Source of the DNA: Rhizobium sp. FKY42
Lineage (GTDB): Bacteria > Pseudomonadota > Alphaproteobacteria > Rhizobiales > Rhizobiaceae
Direction of reading: 5' to 3'
DNA length: 64,000 nt
Assembly: GCF_005222835.1 (NCBI RefSeq)
Contig: NZ_STGA01000002.1
Coordinates: forward strand, 146,618 to 210,617
The position numbers and the translations under genes are program-made. The notes below the pieces were generated by a model that searched no databases, was not told where the DNA came from, and was given only the letters and a program-made list of their open reading frames with translations. Numbering within the stretch: the stretch's first letter is position 1; every line of letters begins with the position of its first letter. This document shows positions 53,473 to 61,808 of this stretch, in pieces.

Positions 53473-54068
53473 CTAACCCACTTTGCCCCGGATGAGATCG
53501 GCCATAGGCGCATATTCGGTCTCAACCGCAACCTTGATCCTGCGGCCGATACGGGCAAACTCCGCCTCGATCAAGGTGCGCAATCCATCTGGACGCGGCG
53601 TCAGAATCAGTTTGCAATCTGCGACGTCATCAAGGCTGATCGGCTGGTTGGAGCGAAGTCCACAGCCGACTGGTCCAACGAGGTAAAGTTGCTCTTCCAG
53701 GAGAGGCTCGATCAGGAGATCAGGTTCAGTCAATGGAGCTGCCATTATCCCGACATCGATATCCCGAAAAAGATGGCCTCCCTCAGTTGAAGCGAGTGCG
53801 CACCGCGGACACGTAGACGCACATGCGGATAGGTCTCCAAGAAATCCGCCACCAGCTTGCCAGTCAGTATGCGGCCCATGAAGGGAGGCGCACCGAAGGC
53901 CAGCCGACCGGAAGGCGCGTTGGCCGCGTGCACAACCTCCTCCGGAACCCGCGCAATCTCTTCCAAAATACCCTCGGCGCGGCTGCGAAATATCAGCTAT
54001 TCAGCGACACGCGACAGATTGCCCAGTTCTGCAGCCTTCAGGAAGTACTCCCACTTGCGAAGGTTCAT
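53473..54068 (-). pseudogene. LysR-family regulator remnant
   Basis: From the ATG at 54068 (MNLRKWEYFLKAAELGNLS) the frame meets TAG after 23 codons; the rest of the helix-turn-helix is deleted. It continues in frame with GILEEIARVPEEVVHAAN and PHVRLRVRGAHSLQL, shifts by one base near a run of Ts at about 53770, and continues as AAPLTEPDLLIEPLLEEQL and TLIEAEFARIGRRIK up to 53473, where the C-terminus is lost. It is divergent from the esterase remnant. Confidence 0.8.
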
Positions 54069-54399
54069 CGGCATTCTGGGGGCTTCTGCAGGTGGGCATC
54101 TGGCAGCACTCGCAGGTCTTTCGTCCGTTGATTGCCCGACGCCAAAAGCGTTCTCAGGGATCTACGGAGTCTATGATCTTCTGGCGCACTGGCAGGCAGA
54201 TCGCGAGGTATCCCCCGGCCAGTCGGCCTATTTCGCCGAAACCCTCCGTCAGGCGGGATATCCAGTCACCGCACTCGAGTTGCCAGATGCCGCGCATCTC
54301 TAGTTCTGCGAAGATAATCCCAAAATGACCAGCACCCATTCGGCCCGGCTGGCACCGCCGCCGCTGCGGCGTTTCTTCGAGCGTAGCCTGAAACAGTAG
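54064..54399 (+). pseudogene. Alpha/beta hydrolase fold-3 esterase remnant
   Basis: The plus strand encodes GILGASAGGHLAALAGLS, with the GxSxGG nucleophile, AFSGIYGVYDLLAHW, and QSAYFAETLRQAGYPV with DAAHL, fragments of a BD-FAE/carboxylesterase. The N-terminus, with the HGG oxyanion motif, and an internal stretch are deleted, and a TAG at 54301 interrupts before the tail ending RRFFERSLKQ. It begins directly at the start of the divergent LysR remnant. Confidence 0.72.
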
Positions 54400-54419
54400 T
54401 ATTTTGAGGTGAAAAATTT

Positions 54420-54630
54420 ATGTCGGGATCACTTCGTACCCTACCGGGAAAATCAGTTGCCTATGTCCTGCGCCAGGGGGAAGGCGACGCCTTTAACGTT
54501 GCCGGTCAGATCATTACGGTACTGGCGGGAACCGATGAGACCGCTGGCGGCTATGGGGCCGTTGTCTGCAAAGCGACACTCGACAGGCAGCCGATCCCGC
54601 TCCACTACAACGACACTTGTTCACGGTTTT
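54420..54630 (+). pseudogene. Cupin protein N-terminal remnant
   Basis: From an ATG with GAGGTG upstream, about 65 codons (MSGSLRTLPGKSVAYVL, ETAGGYGAVVCKATLDRQP, LHYNDT) resemble the start of a quercetinase-like cupin dioxygenase, up to its first metal histidine. The gene is cut off just before the end of the convergent ROK gene, and the metal site is incomplete. Confidence 0.65.
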
Positions 54631-55754
54631 GGAAGCGACCAGGCGAAATACTGATCCATAAGCGGAATGAGCGCTGCGCCCAGAATTGCCGGATCCGATT
54701 GAATGGGGCTCAGCAGCCGGTGCGGATATGCCGCCTCCAGACCATATCGCGGTTTGGTTGGCGAAGGGGGTACGGCAATCAGCATCTCACCCAGGGCGGG
54801 TGGAAGTTCACCTCCGAATACAATCGCCTCCGGATCGATGACCGCGCGCAGCATGTCGATCGCTCTGTTAAGTGTGGGCGCAATCTCCTCGACCCATTCG
54901 GAAACCTGGGGCCAGGTGGGGTCGAAACGTTGTCGCAACTCACGAATATTCGCGATCGCGATGCCTGAACGGTCCAGCCGCTTGAGCAATTCGCCAAGAG
55001 CCGGACGCGAAGGTCCCTCCTCCAGGTTGAAGACCCGGCTAAGTTCCCCTGCGTTGCCAAAGGCGCCGAAGAACGGTTTGCCTTCCAGAACGATCCCTCC
55101 ACCAAAACCGTAATTGAAGGAAAGGTAGCCAAAGGTAGAAAAGTCGCGGCCTGCGCCAACGGCAGATTCGCCTATGGCGCCTGTCGTACCGTTGTTTTCG
55201 GTCCAGACCGGAAGATCGAAGAGCGTTTCCAGTTCCTTGCGTAAATCTACCAGCGACCAGTCGCGCAGGAGTTCCGGCGCATTGAAATATCGCTCAGGGC
55301 CAATAAAGAAACCCGCCATCGAAAACCCGATACCGGCGACCTTATCGGGTGAAATTCCCCGCTCCGCCAGAACCGCGCGCAGTCTTTCTTTCAAAACGAA
55401 AAGCGTATCTCGCCTGTTGGTCGGCGCGACATCCAGCATTTCCTCGTAGACGATACGGCAGGAAAAATCGCACAATCCGAACGCTATGCTGTCGGTATTG
55501 ACGGAAATGCCAATAGTAAAACGTGCTTCAGCATTCAGCTTGAGCGAAGGGCTCGGCTTGCCCCGCCCGTGAATGACCGGATCACCCAGAGTGAGCAATT
55601 CCATCTCCAGAAGCTGATCGATGATTCTGTGCACAGAAGGCTGTGTTAGATTGGTGGCAGGCGCAACGGCAGACCGTAGAATATTGGGTGCCCTACGCAC
55701 GATCTCGAGAATCATCCGCTCGTTTCCCGAGAGATCGCTCATCTTCTCAGACAT
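54621..55754 (-). CDS. ROK-family transcriptional regulator
   Basis: 377 residues: winged helix at ~10-70 (NILRSAVAPATNLTQPSVHR), then a ROK sugar-kinase-like fold (GIGFSMAGFFIGPE, ENNGTTGAIGES, GGGIVLEGKPFFGAFGNAG). The zinc motif CxCGxxGCxE usual in ROK proteins is absent, as in some regulator-only members. It is divergent from the ABC and phosphodiesterase operon and is its likely repressor, with a sugar or sugar phosphate as effector. Its end joins the cupin remnant. Confidence 0.85.
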   Translation of the reverse strand: MSEKMSDLSGNERMILEIVRRAPNILRSAVAPATNLTQPSVHRIIDQLLEMELLTLGDPVIHGRGKPSPSLKLNAEARFTIGISVNTDSIAFGLCDFSCRIVYEEMLDVAPTNRRDTLFVLKERLRAVLAERGISPDKVAGIGFSMAGFFIGPERYFNAPELLRDWSLVDLRKELETLFDLPVWTENNGTTGAIGESAVGAGRDFSTFGYLSFNYGFGGGIVLEGKPFFGAFGNAGELSRVFNLEEGPSRPALGELLKRLDRSGIAIANIRELRQRFDPTWPQVSEWVEEIAPTLNRAIDMLRAVIDPEAIVFGGELPPALGEMLIAVPPSPTKPRYGLEAAYPHRLLSPIQSDPAILGAALIPLMDQYFAWSLPKP

Positions 55755-55860
55755 CTCAGCCTTTACCTCTTAAGCCCGGACGCACAACCCCTAGAGGCTT
55801 TTGGCGCCCTCGGCAATATACTCACAGGGCAACCGTAAAAATTATGCAGTAAACATAAAA

Positions 55861-55881
55861 ACATAAGGTCACAACCTATGT
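55861..55881. promoter_or_regulatory. Candidate ROK operator
   Basis: In the 265-base divergent region, ACATAAGGT and ACCTATGT form an imperfect inverted repeat around CACA. AT-rich sequence with TATTATAC (about 55946-55953) follows and may be a -10 region for the ABC operon. Low certainty. Confidence 0.35.
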
Positions 55882-56019
55882 TCCCTATCATTCAGAACGA
55901 ATTTTACCGATGATATCGCTATTTACAACTGTCAAAAACCTGTCATAAATATTATACACAAAGCATGATAAAGGAAGCTCAACGTCAGAATTGAGCTCAT
56001 CTACAGGGAGGGCAACACC

Positions 56020-57111
56020 GTGGCACAAGCGTCGACCGCTTTGTCCGTTCGCAGCGCAAGTCTGCGTTACGGCACATTCCAAGCCTTGAGCGAAATCAGT
56101 TTCGAGGCATCCCAGGGACAGTTGGTTACTCTGCTGGGCCCTTCCGGCTGCGGCAAGACCACACTTCTGAAAGCAATTGCCGGCTTCATTCCGCTTGATG
56201 GTGGGACGGTTGAGATCAAGGGTCAGGACATGCAGGACGTGCCGCCAGAGAAGCGCGACACGGCCATGTGCTTTCAGTCCTATGCTCTCTTCCCGCATCT
56301 GACGGTTGCCGACAACATCGGGTTCGGCCTTCGCCAGCGCAGGCTTGGCGCACAGGACATTGCCACGCGGGTTGCCGCAGTTGCAGAGCAGGTCGGCCTG
56401 TCCTCGCAACTGGGCAAGCTGCCGGGGCAACTTTCCGGCGGACAGCAGCAGCGCGTGGCGCTTGCGCGCGCCATGGCAGTCCGCCCCGGCGTCATGCTCT
56501 TCGATGAACCTCTGTCCAACCTCGATGCGAAGCTACGGGATCATGTACGCATGGAGATACGGGCGCTACAGCGCGAGCACGGGTTCACCGCCGTCTACGT
56601 CACCCACGATCAGGCAGAAGCGCTTGCCATGTCCGATCTCGTCATCGTCATGCGGGCGGGCGTCATCGAACAGATGGGACGTCCGGAAGACATCTATCGT
56701 TTTCCGGCCAACCGCTTCGTGGCTGATTTCATCGGCACGGCCAACATTATGCCGCTGCGTATTCTCGACGTTGATCGCACGCGGGGCGAATACAAGGTCA
56801 GTTCCCCTCTGGGCGAAGCAGTTGTCCGTTCGGACACCCCGCCGGTCTCAGATCATATCTATGCCTGCTGGCGACCGGAGGACGCGCAAATCACGAAGCC
56901 CACTGCAGACGCGCAGAACCGCTTCGAAGTCAGAGTCACCACACGTACCTTCCTGGGAAGCCAGTGCGACTTTTCCGTCCACCCGCTTGGTGACGCAACA
57001 AACCGCTATCGCATCCAGACCCATGGGTTTGCTCCCGTCTCCGAGGGTGAAACCATCGGTGTCGTGATTGCGCCTGATGCCATCCGATTTCTCGCCGAGG
57101 CTGTCCGATGA
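56020..57111 (+). CDS. ABC transporter ATP-binding protein (PotA/FbpC type)
   Basis: 363 residues with a GTG start. Walker A GPSGCGKTT (~41-49), signature LSGGQQQR, Walker [11 protein letters not shown] and H-loop YVTHD; the C-terminal TOBE domain runs from ~285. It is the first gene of a four-part importer and overlaps the first permease gene by 4 bases. Confidence 0.92.
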   Translation: MAQASTALSVRSASLRYGTFQALSEISFEASQGQLVTLLGPSGCGKTTLLKAIAGFIPLDGGTVEIKGQDMQDVPPEKRDTAMCFQSYALFPHLTVADNIGFGLRQRRLGAQDIATRVAAVAEQVGLSSQLGKLPGQLSGGQQQRVALARAMAVRPGVMLFDEPLSNLDAKLRDHVRMEIRALQREHGFTAVYVTHDQAEALAMSDLVIVMRAGVIEQMGRPEDIYRFPANRFVADFIGTANIMPLRILDVDRTRGEYKVSSPLGEAVVRSDTPPVSDHIYACWRPEDAQITKPTADAQNRFEVRVTTRTFLGSQCDFSVHPLGDATNRYRIQTHGFAPVSEGETIGVVIAPDAIRFLAEAVR

Positions 57112-57968
57112 AACGGCAGCGACTCACTCCCTACCTTCTTTTGCTTCCAGGACTCTTTCCCATCGTCGCCTTCATGTCGCTCGTGGTGGGAATGGCCGTG
57201 TCGCAGTCGATAGGATACTTCAATTTCGCGGGTGACGACCGTTTCTCGCTGGAATTTTGGGAAGGCATGCTCTCGCAAAACCAGTTCTGGCGGGTGTTCT
57301 GGTACTCGGCACGTATCGCGATCCTGAGTTCTCTCATCTCGGTCATGCTCGCTTATCCGGTGGCGCTTTGGCTCAGGCGTCCCTTTCCAGGCTCCGATCT
57401 GATCAGCGCCATGATCAAGGCACCGCTTCTCGTCCACGGTCTGGTGGCCGCCTTCCTTTTCGTCAACTTCATTTCCTTTCAGGGGTTTCTGAACGTCGCC
57501 CTGGTCAAACTCGGCCTCATCGACCGGCCAATCCGCATGCAGAACGACAGCTATGCCATTGGCGTTGTAATCCTGCAGGTCTGGAAAAATATGCCCCTGG
57601 CCTTCCTCGTCATCACCGGCTCCGTTCGCGCCATCGGTGACGACATTCTGGATGCAGCCCGGGATCTCGGTGCCGGCAGCCTCGCACGCCTTCGGCGGGT
57701 CATCTTGCCGCTTACGCTGCGCGCCTTGCAGGCGGCGCTCATTCTGATCTTTATCGGAGCAGCGGGGGACTGGTCCTTCCAGGTGGTGGCAGGGCCGACC
57801 AACATTCAGTCCATGGCGCAGTTCATGCATCGCGTTCAGTCAGACAATGCCGCCCATGGCTGGAATGAGGCGGCGGTCGTGGCCGTCATGCTGATGGCGC
57901 TCTCGCTCTTCGGCTCACTTACCCTTGCAGGCTTGATGCAGCTTATCGTTCGTCGGATGGGGAGATAA
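57108..57968 (+). CDS. ABC transporter permease (PotB type)
   Basis: 286 residues, six membrane helices, EAA loop ILDAARDLGAGSLARLRRVI at about residues 179-198. It overlaps the ATPase gene by 4 bases and lies 3 bases before the next permease gene. Confidence 0.9.
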   Translation: MKRQRLTPYLLLLPGLFPIVAFMSLVVGMAVSQSIGYFNFAGDDRFSLEFWEGMLSQNQFWRVFWYSARIAILSSLISVMLAYPVALWLRRPFPGSDLISAMIKAPLLVHGLVAAFLFVNFISFQGFLNVALVKLGLIDRPIRMQNDSYAIGVVILQVWKNMPLAFLVITGSVRAIGDDILDAARDLGAGSLARLRRVILPLTLRALQAALILIFIGAAGDWSFQVVAGPTNIQSMAQFMHRVQSDNAAHGWNEAAVVAVMLMALSLFGSLTLAGLMQLIVRRMGR

Positions 57969-57971
57969 TCG

Positions 57972-58814
57972 ATGACCACACTCTCCCGCTCCACACTCTT
58001 CTGGCAGCGTCAACTTCTCATCCTGCTGGCGCTCGCCGTCTTCTTCGTCGCCCTGGTCCTTCCCTTCTGCATGGCGGTTCTTTGGTCTCTGGTGGACCCA
58101 TCAACCCCATGGGCCTATCCCGCAGTGCTTCCGCCGGTGCTTTCCTTGCGCCGCTGGGTGGAAATCTGGACGACGAGCGCACTGCCGCAAGCGATGTACA
58201 ACAGCTACACGCTGGCGGCGTGCGTCTCCATCCTTACCCTGCTGCTCGCCATGCCGACAGCCTATGCCTTCGGCCGCATGGAATTTCCCGGCAAGGCAGT
58301 TGCGCAGATGCTGACACTCGTTCCGCTGATCCTGCCAGGCTTTGTCAGTGCCATTTTCTTCTCGGCGCTCCTGATCGAGCTTGGCCTCTATTCACGCTTT
58401 CTGGGCATTCTGATCGGCCATACGGTCGGTCTCCTACCCTATGCGATCCGGCTGCTCAGCGTATCCTTCTCGATGGTGCGGCAGGATCTCATCGATGCGG
58501 CCCGCGATCTGGGAGCCTCTCGAATGGTGGTTTTCAGAACGGCTTATCTTCCGGTGCTGAAACCCGGACTGCTTGCCGCGCTGATCATTGTTTTCATCCT
58601 GTCCATCGAAGAGTTCGCGATCTCCTACATTGTCGGCGCACCGGATTTTACGACGGTCCCAACCATTCTCTACTCCTACCTCGGTTACAATTTCATCCGG
58701 CCCAATGCCGCGGCCGTTTCCCTGATCCTCGTCGTCCCCAACGTACTCCTGATGCTGATCGCCGAGCGACTTCTCAAAAGCGCGGACCCGGCAGTCATGA
58801 CCGGAAAGGGATGA
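57972..58814 (+). CDS. ABC transporter permease (PotC type)
   Basis: 280 residues, six helices, EAA loop LIDAARDLGASRMVVFRTAY at about residues 173-192. It pairs with the preceding permease to form the channel. Confidence 0.9.
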   Translation: MTTLSRSTLFWQRQLLILLALAVFFVALVLPFCMAVLWSLVDPSTPWAYPAVLPPVLSLRRWVEIWTTSALPQAMYNSYTLAACVSILTLLLAMPTAYAFGRMEFPGKAVAQMLTLVPLILPGFVSAIFFSALLIELGLYSRFLGILIGHTVGLLPYAIRLLSVSFSMVRQDLIDAARDLGASRMVVFRTAYLPVLKPGLLAALIIVFILSIEEFAISYIVGAPDFTTVPTILYSYLGYNFIRPNAAAVSLILVVPNVLLMLIAERLLKSADPAVMTGKG

Positions 58815-58858
58815 TGACGATGCTCTTACTCACTCACAACACTCAAGGATTTGATGCC

Positions 58859-59980
58859 ATGCTTAGAAAAGTTGCATTGTTTGCACTCGCCGCCGTTCTG
58901 CCGCTGGCCGGCATCCAGACTGAGGCCGCCGCCAAGGATCTTGCACAGATGAGCTGGGATGAGATCGTGGCCCAGGCAAAGAAAGAAGGGCAGATCAACT
59001 GGTTTCATTGGTATTCGCAGCCGGCCATGCGCGAGCAGGTCAAGGCCTTCGAGACCCAATATGGCATCAAGGTCACCATTCCGGATGGTGATGGTAAAAC
59101 CAATATGGACAAGTTTCTGGCGGAACGGAACCGCCAGCAGGGTGATATCGACGTCATTTCTTTGGGCGGATCTTCAATTCAGAACTTCAAGGCAGAGGAA
59201 CTTCTCTTCGGACCTCTGAAGCCCTTGCTGCCGGAAGGTGCCAAGCTTCGCTATGTCATGGAAGGTACGGACAATAAGGGCTATGCGCCTGCATTCTGGG
59301 GTAACCAGACAGCGATTGCCTACAATCCAGCCCGGGTGTCGCAATCCGAACTGCCGCATACGCTGGATGACTTCGTCGCCTTCATGAGAAAGAACCCGGG
59401 TGAGCTTGGCTTTAATGTCGAGAATGGGAGCTCTGGTCCTGGCTTTATCGAAAGCGTCACACGCGCAATCGTTACAGATATCGATTACGCGCAGGGTGCT
59501 TCTTCGCCGGAAAAGATCGCCAAGCTGGCACCGGCCTGGAAATGGTTCAAAGATAATCGCAACGGCTACATCATCACTGCTTCGAATGCAGACAGCGTCA
59601 CCCGCCTGAACGGTGGCGAGTTCAAGATCATCGCAGCCTGGGAAGATCAGCTTGCTGCCCTGCAGCGCAAGGGTGAGATCTCAAAGGATATCAAGATGTA
59701 TATCCCCTCCTTCGGCTTTCCCGGCGGCGGCAATGTCATTGCCATTCCGGCCAATTCCAAGAACAAGGCCGCAGCACTCGTGCTGATCAACTGGCTGACC
59801 AGCGCAAAGACACAGACCGAATTCGCCAAATCCTTCGGCATCGCGCCACAGCATCCGGAAGCCGATAGCGCCGTTGCCCTCATCCCGGCAGCCGATCGCA
59901 AATTTTCGATCGTCTGGGCGGCCAAGCCTTTCGGCGATGAGATCAAGAAGGGCTTCATCAATCAGGTTACCCAGAACTGA
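58859..59980 (+). CDS. ABC transporter solute-binding protein
   Basis: 373 residues from the ATG at 58859, with AAGGA upstream; a codon at 58811 would put 16 residues before the signal peptide. The signal is MLRKVALFALAAVLPLAG, with cleavage near TEAAA. The mature part is a type 2 periplasmic binding protein of the YnjB/spermidine-putrescine-like class (INWFHWYSQPAMREQV, FWGNQTAIAYNPA, AAWEDQLAALQRKG). The neighbours suggest that a phosphodiester such as a glycerophosphoalcohol is bound. Confidence 0.87.
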   Translation: MLRKVALFALAAVLPLAGIQTEAAAKDLAQMSWDEIVAQAKKEGQINWFHWYSQPAMREQVKAFETQYGIKVTIPDGDGKTNMDKFLAERNRQQGDIDVISLGGSSIQNFKAEELLFGPLKPLLPEGAKLRYVMEGTDNKGYAPAFWGNQTAIAYNPARVSQSELPHTLDDFVAFMRKNPGELGFNVENGSSGPGFIESVTRAIVTDIDYAQGASSPEKIAKLAPAWKWFKDNRNGYIITASNADSVTRLNGGEFKIIAAWEDQLAALQRKGEISKDIKMYIPSFGFPGGGNVIAIPANSKNKAAALVLINWLTSAKTQTEFAKSFGIAPQHPEADSAVALIPAADRKFSIVWAAKPFGDEIKKGFINQVTQN

Positions 59981-60001
59981 GCGCAATTGCGCGAATCAGG
60001 T

Positions 60002-60038
60002 GCCGCGGTTGGCCTGACCGCGGCGCAACCCCTTTTTT
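60002..60038 (+). terminator. Hairpin with T-run after binding-protein gene
   Basis: GCCGCGGT (60002-60009) pairs with ACCGCGGC (60017-60024), loop of 7; a run of six Ts lies at 60033-60038. It probably reduces read-through into the phosphodiesterase gene at 60064. A separate perfect palindrome GCGCAATTGCGC follows the stop at 59981-59992. Confidence 0.65.
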
Positions 60039-60063
60039 ATCAATCAACAGAAAGAAGATCCCC

Positions 60064-60846
60064 GTGTATCTGACCGACCCGAGACCCGCCGCCACCATTG
60101 CACGCCGCAACGTGGCGGTTCCCGATGCCTTGATCGCCCATCGTGGCGCACCGCTTCTGGCGCCTGAAAACACCATTCCTGCTATTCGTGCGGCTGCCGC
60201 AAAAGGTGCGCGCTGGGTTGAGATCGATGTCAAGCTCACCCGCGACATGCAGCCGGTGATCATTCACGATGATCGCGTTGATCGGACGACCAACGGCTCC
60301 GGCTTTGTGGGCAACATGACCCTGGAAGAGATAAGGGCACTGGATGCCGGCGCCTATTTTGCACCGGAATTTGCTGGCACGAAGGTTCCAACGCTGGAAG
60401 AACTGGTGGAGACCGTTCTTGATCTCGGCATCAATCTCCAGCTGGAATTAAAGCCTACACCCGGCGATGACATCGAGACCGCGGAAGTGGCTCTGGCGTT
60501 GATGAAGGATCTGTGGCCTGCCAATCACGAAGGACTGTTCCTTGCCAGCTTTTCCATTCGCTCCATTCATGCTGCGGCACGGCTGATGCCGAACGTTCCG
60601 CGGGCTTACGCCGTGGTCATCCCACCAAAGAAGCCAAAGGCACTCCTCGACGAAACGCAATGCCAGATTCTGCATCTGCAAAGGGACTTTCTCCCGGAAG
60701 ATTCCCTGAAGATCCTGGCCGATAGCGGGATCGAATTTGCCGTCGCGACCGTCAATGAGCCGGAGGTGGCGCAGCATTTCTTCGAGCGCGGCGCGCAGAC
60801 GATCCTGTCCGATATTCCAGATCTCTTTGCACAAAAATCCGCGTAA
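60064..60846 (+). CDS. Cytoplasmic glycerophosphodiester phosphodiesterase (UgpQ-like)
   Basis: 260 residues with a GTG start. The GDPD catalytic motifs are present: IAHRGAPLLAPENTIPA (His-Arg and Glu), WVEIDVKLTRD, VIIHDD and LQLELKP. No signal peptide, so it acts on substrate imported by the adjacent transporter, cleaving phosphodiesters to an alcohol and a phosphomonoester. It is followed by a phosphatase gene that would take the phosphate. Confidence 0.9.
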   Translation: MYLTDPRPAATIARRNVAVPDALIAHRGAPLLAPENTIPAIRAAAAKGARWVEIDVKLTRDMQPVIIHDDRVDRTTNGSGFVGNMTLEEIRALDAGAYFAPEFAGTKVPTLEELVETVLDLGINLQLELKPTPGDDIETAEVALALMKDLWPANHEGLFLASFSIRSIHAAARLMPNVPRAYAVVIPPKKPKALLDETQCQILHLQRDFLPEDSLKILADSGIEFAVATVNEPEVAQHFFERGAQTILSDIPDLFAQKSA

Positions 60847-60891
60847 TCAGTCCCGACAGGTATAGGACTGTTCGGCAGTCCGGAGGCAGTT

Positions 60892-61704
60892 ATGAGCAGC
60901 ACTTCGCTCGTTAAGCGCGAAACCGCCCTTCACGATATCATTTGCGATGCTGGTAATCTGGCGCTCGATTGTTATCGCAAACGGCGTCCGGGCGATTTCA
61001 GCCTCAAGGGCCGCCAGGATTTCCTGACAGAGGCCGATGGGCTCGTCGAGGCACGTGTGTTTGCGCAGCTGAAAGCGCGATTCCCGGAGGATTCTCTGCT
61101 GGGGGAGGAAAGCGGTGGCGGATCCGGCGGCTCCAGACTATGGGTCGTCGATCCGATCGATGGAACGGCGAATTTTGCCCGTGGGATTGATCATTTCTGC
61201 GTGGCGATCGCCTATGTGCAGGACGGTCAGACCGAACTGGCTGCGACCTACAATCCTGTTAGTGGCGAACTCTATACAGCGCGGAGGGGACACGGCGCGA
61301 CAAAGAATGGTGTCCCGCTAAGGGTTGCAGCGACATCTACACTGGAAACCGCCAGTATAGAACTTGGTTGGTCTCACCATACGCCCGAGGGCGAGTATAT
61401 CTCGCTTTTCACCTCTGTCTTTGCCGGAGGCGCCTCTGTTCGTCGTGGCGCTTCCGGGGCTCTCGCCCTTGCTTGGGTTGCGGAAGGCCGCACCGATGGT
61501 TACGTCGAATACTTCATGAATGCGTGGGATTGTCTCGGCGGCCTCCTTATGGTGCGGGAAGCTGGCGGCTCTACCGGAACATTTCCCGTCACGTCAGCGG
61601 ATCTTGTCATGGGCGGCCCCGTGATTGCGGCAGCTCCTGGCATCGCTGACCATCTGGCCGAACTGACCGGTCTTCCTCTCATGACCAAGGAAAGTTCGAG
61701 CTGA
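60892..61704 (+). CDS. Inositol monophosphatase family phosphatase
   Basis: 270 residues. Metal and catalytic motifs are GEESGGG (about 68-74), VDPIDGTANFARGI (85-98) and WDCLGGLLMVREAGG near 205-219, as in SuhB/IMPase proteins, which remove phosphate from inositol-1-phosphate and related sugar phosphates. It follows the phosphodiesterase gene, giving an uptake, cleavage and dephosphorylation series. The stop codon lies in the loop of the hairpin at 61689-61715. Confidence 0.88.
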   Translation: MSSTSLVKRETALHDIICDAGNLALDCYRKRRPGDFSLKGRQDFLTEADGLVEARVFAQLKARFPEDSLLGEESGGGSGGSRLWVVDPIDGTANFARGIDHFCVAIAYVQDGQTELAATYNPVSGELYTARRGHGATKNGVPLRVAATSTLETASIELGWSHHTPEGEYISLFTSVFAGGASVRRGASGALALAWVAEGRTDGYVEYFMNAWDCLGGLLMVREAGGSTGTFPVTSADLVMGGPVIAAAPGIADHLAELTGLPLMTKESSS

Positions 61705-61715
61705 TCGAACTTTCC
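61689..61715 (+). terminator. Terminator hairpin around the stop codon
   Basis: GGAAAGTTCGA (61689-61699) pairs with TCGAACTTTCC (61705-61715), loop GCTGA. The stop TGA (61702-61704) is in the loop. The convergent adhesin gene begins about 94 bases later. Confidence 0.6.
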
Positions 61716-61808
61716 CGCGACCTGGATTTTCATCACGATCAAGGCTTCACACCCTGGAATATCTGGATCGACTTCCGGGTTTAGACCCGAATACTGTAGA
61801 ACTCCTCG

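Noticed and set aside
53241..53790. Plus-strand open frames between the chemoreceptor and the LysR remnant
   Set aside because: They lie antisense to the LysR remnant or in sequence without codon pattern, and match nothing recognisable.
25500..54700. Transposon-driven gene disruption
   Set aside because: No transposase, terminal inverted repeats or target duplications were seen at the remnants; the lesions read as deletions and single-base shifts.
58082..58858. Long in-frame extension upstream of the second ABC binding-protein gene
   Set aside because: It overlaps the permease gene in another frame; the signal peptide and ribosome site place the true start at 58859.
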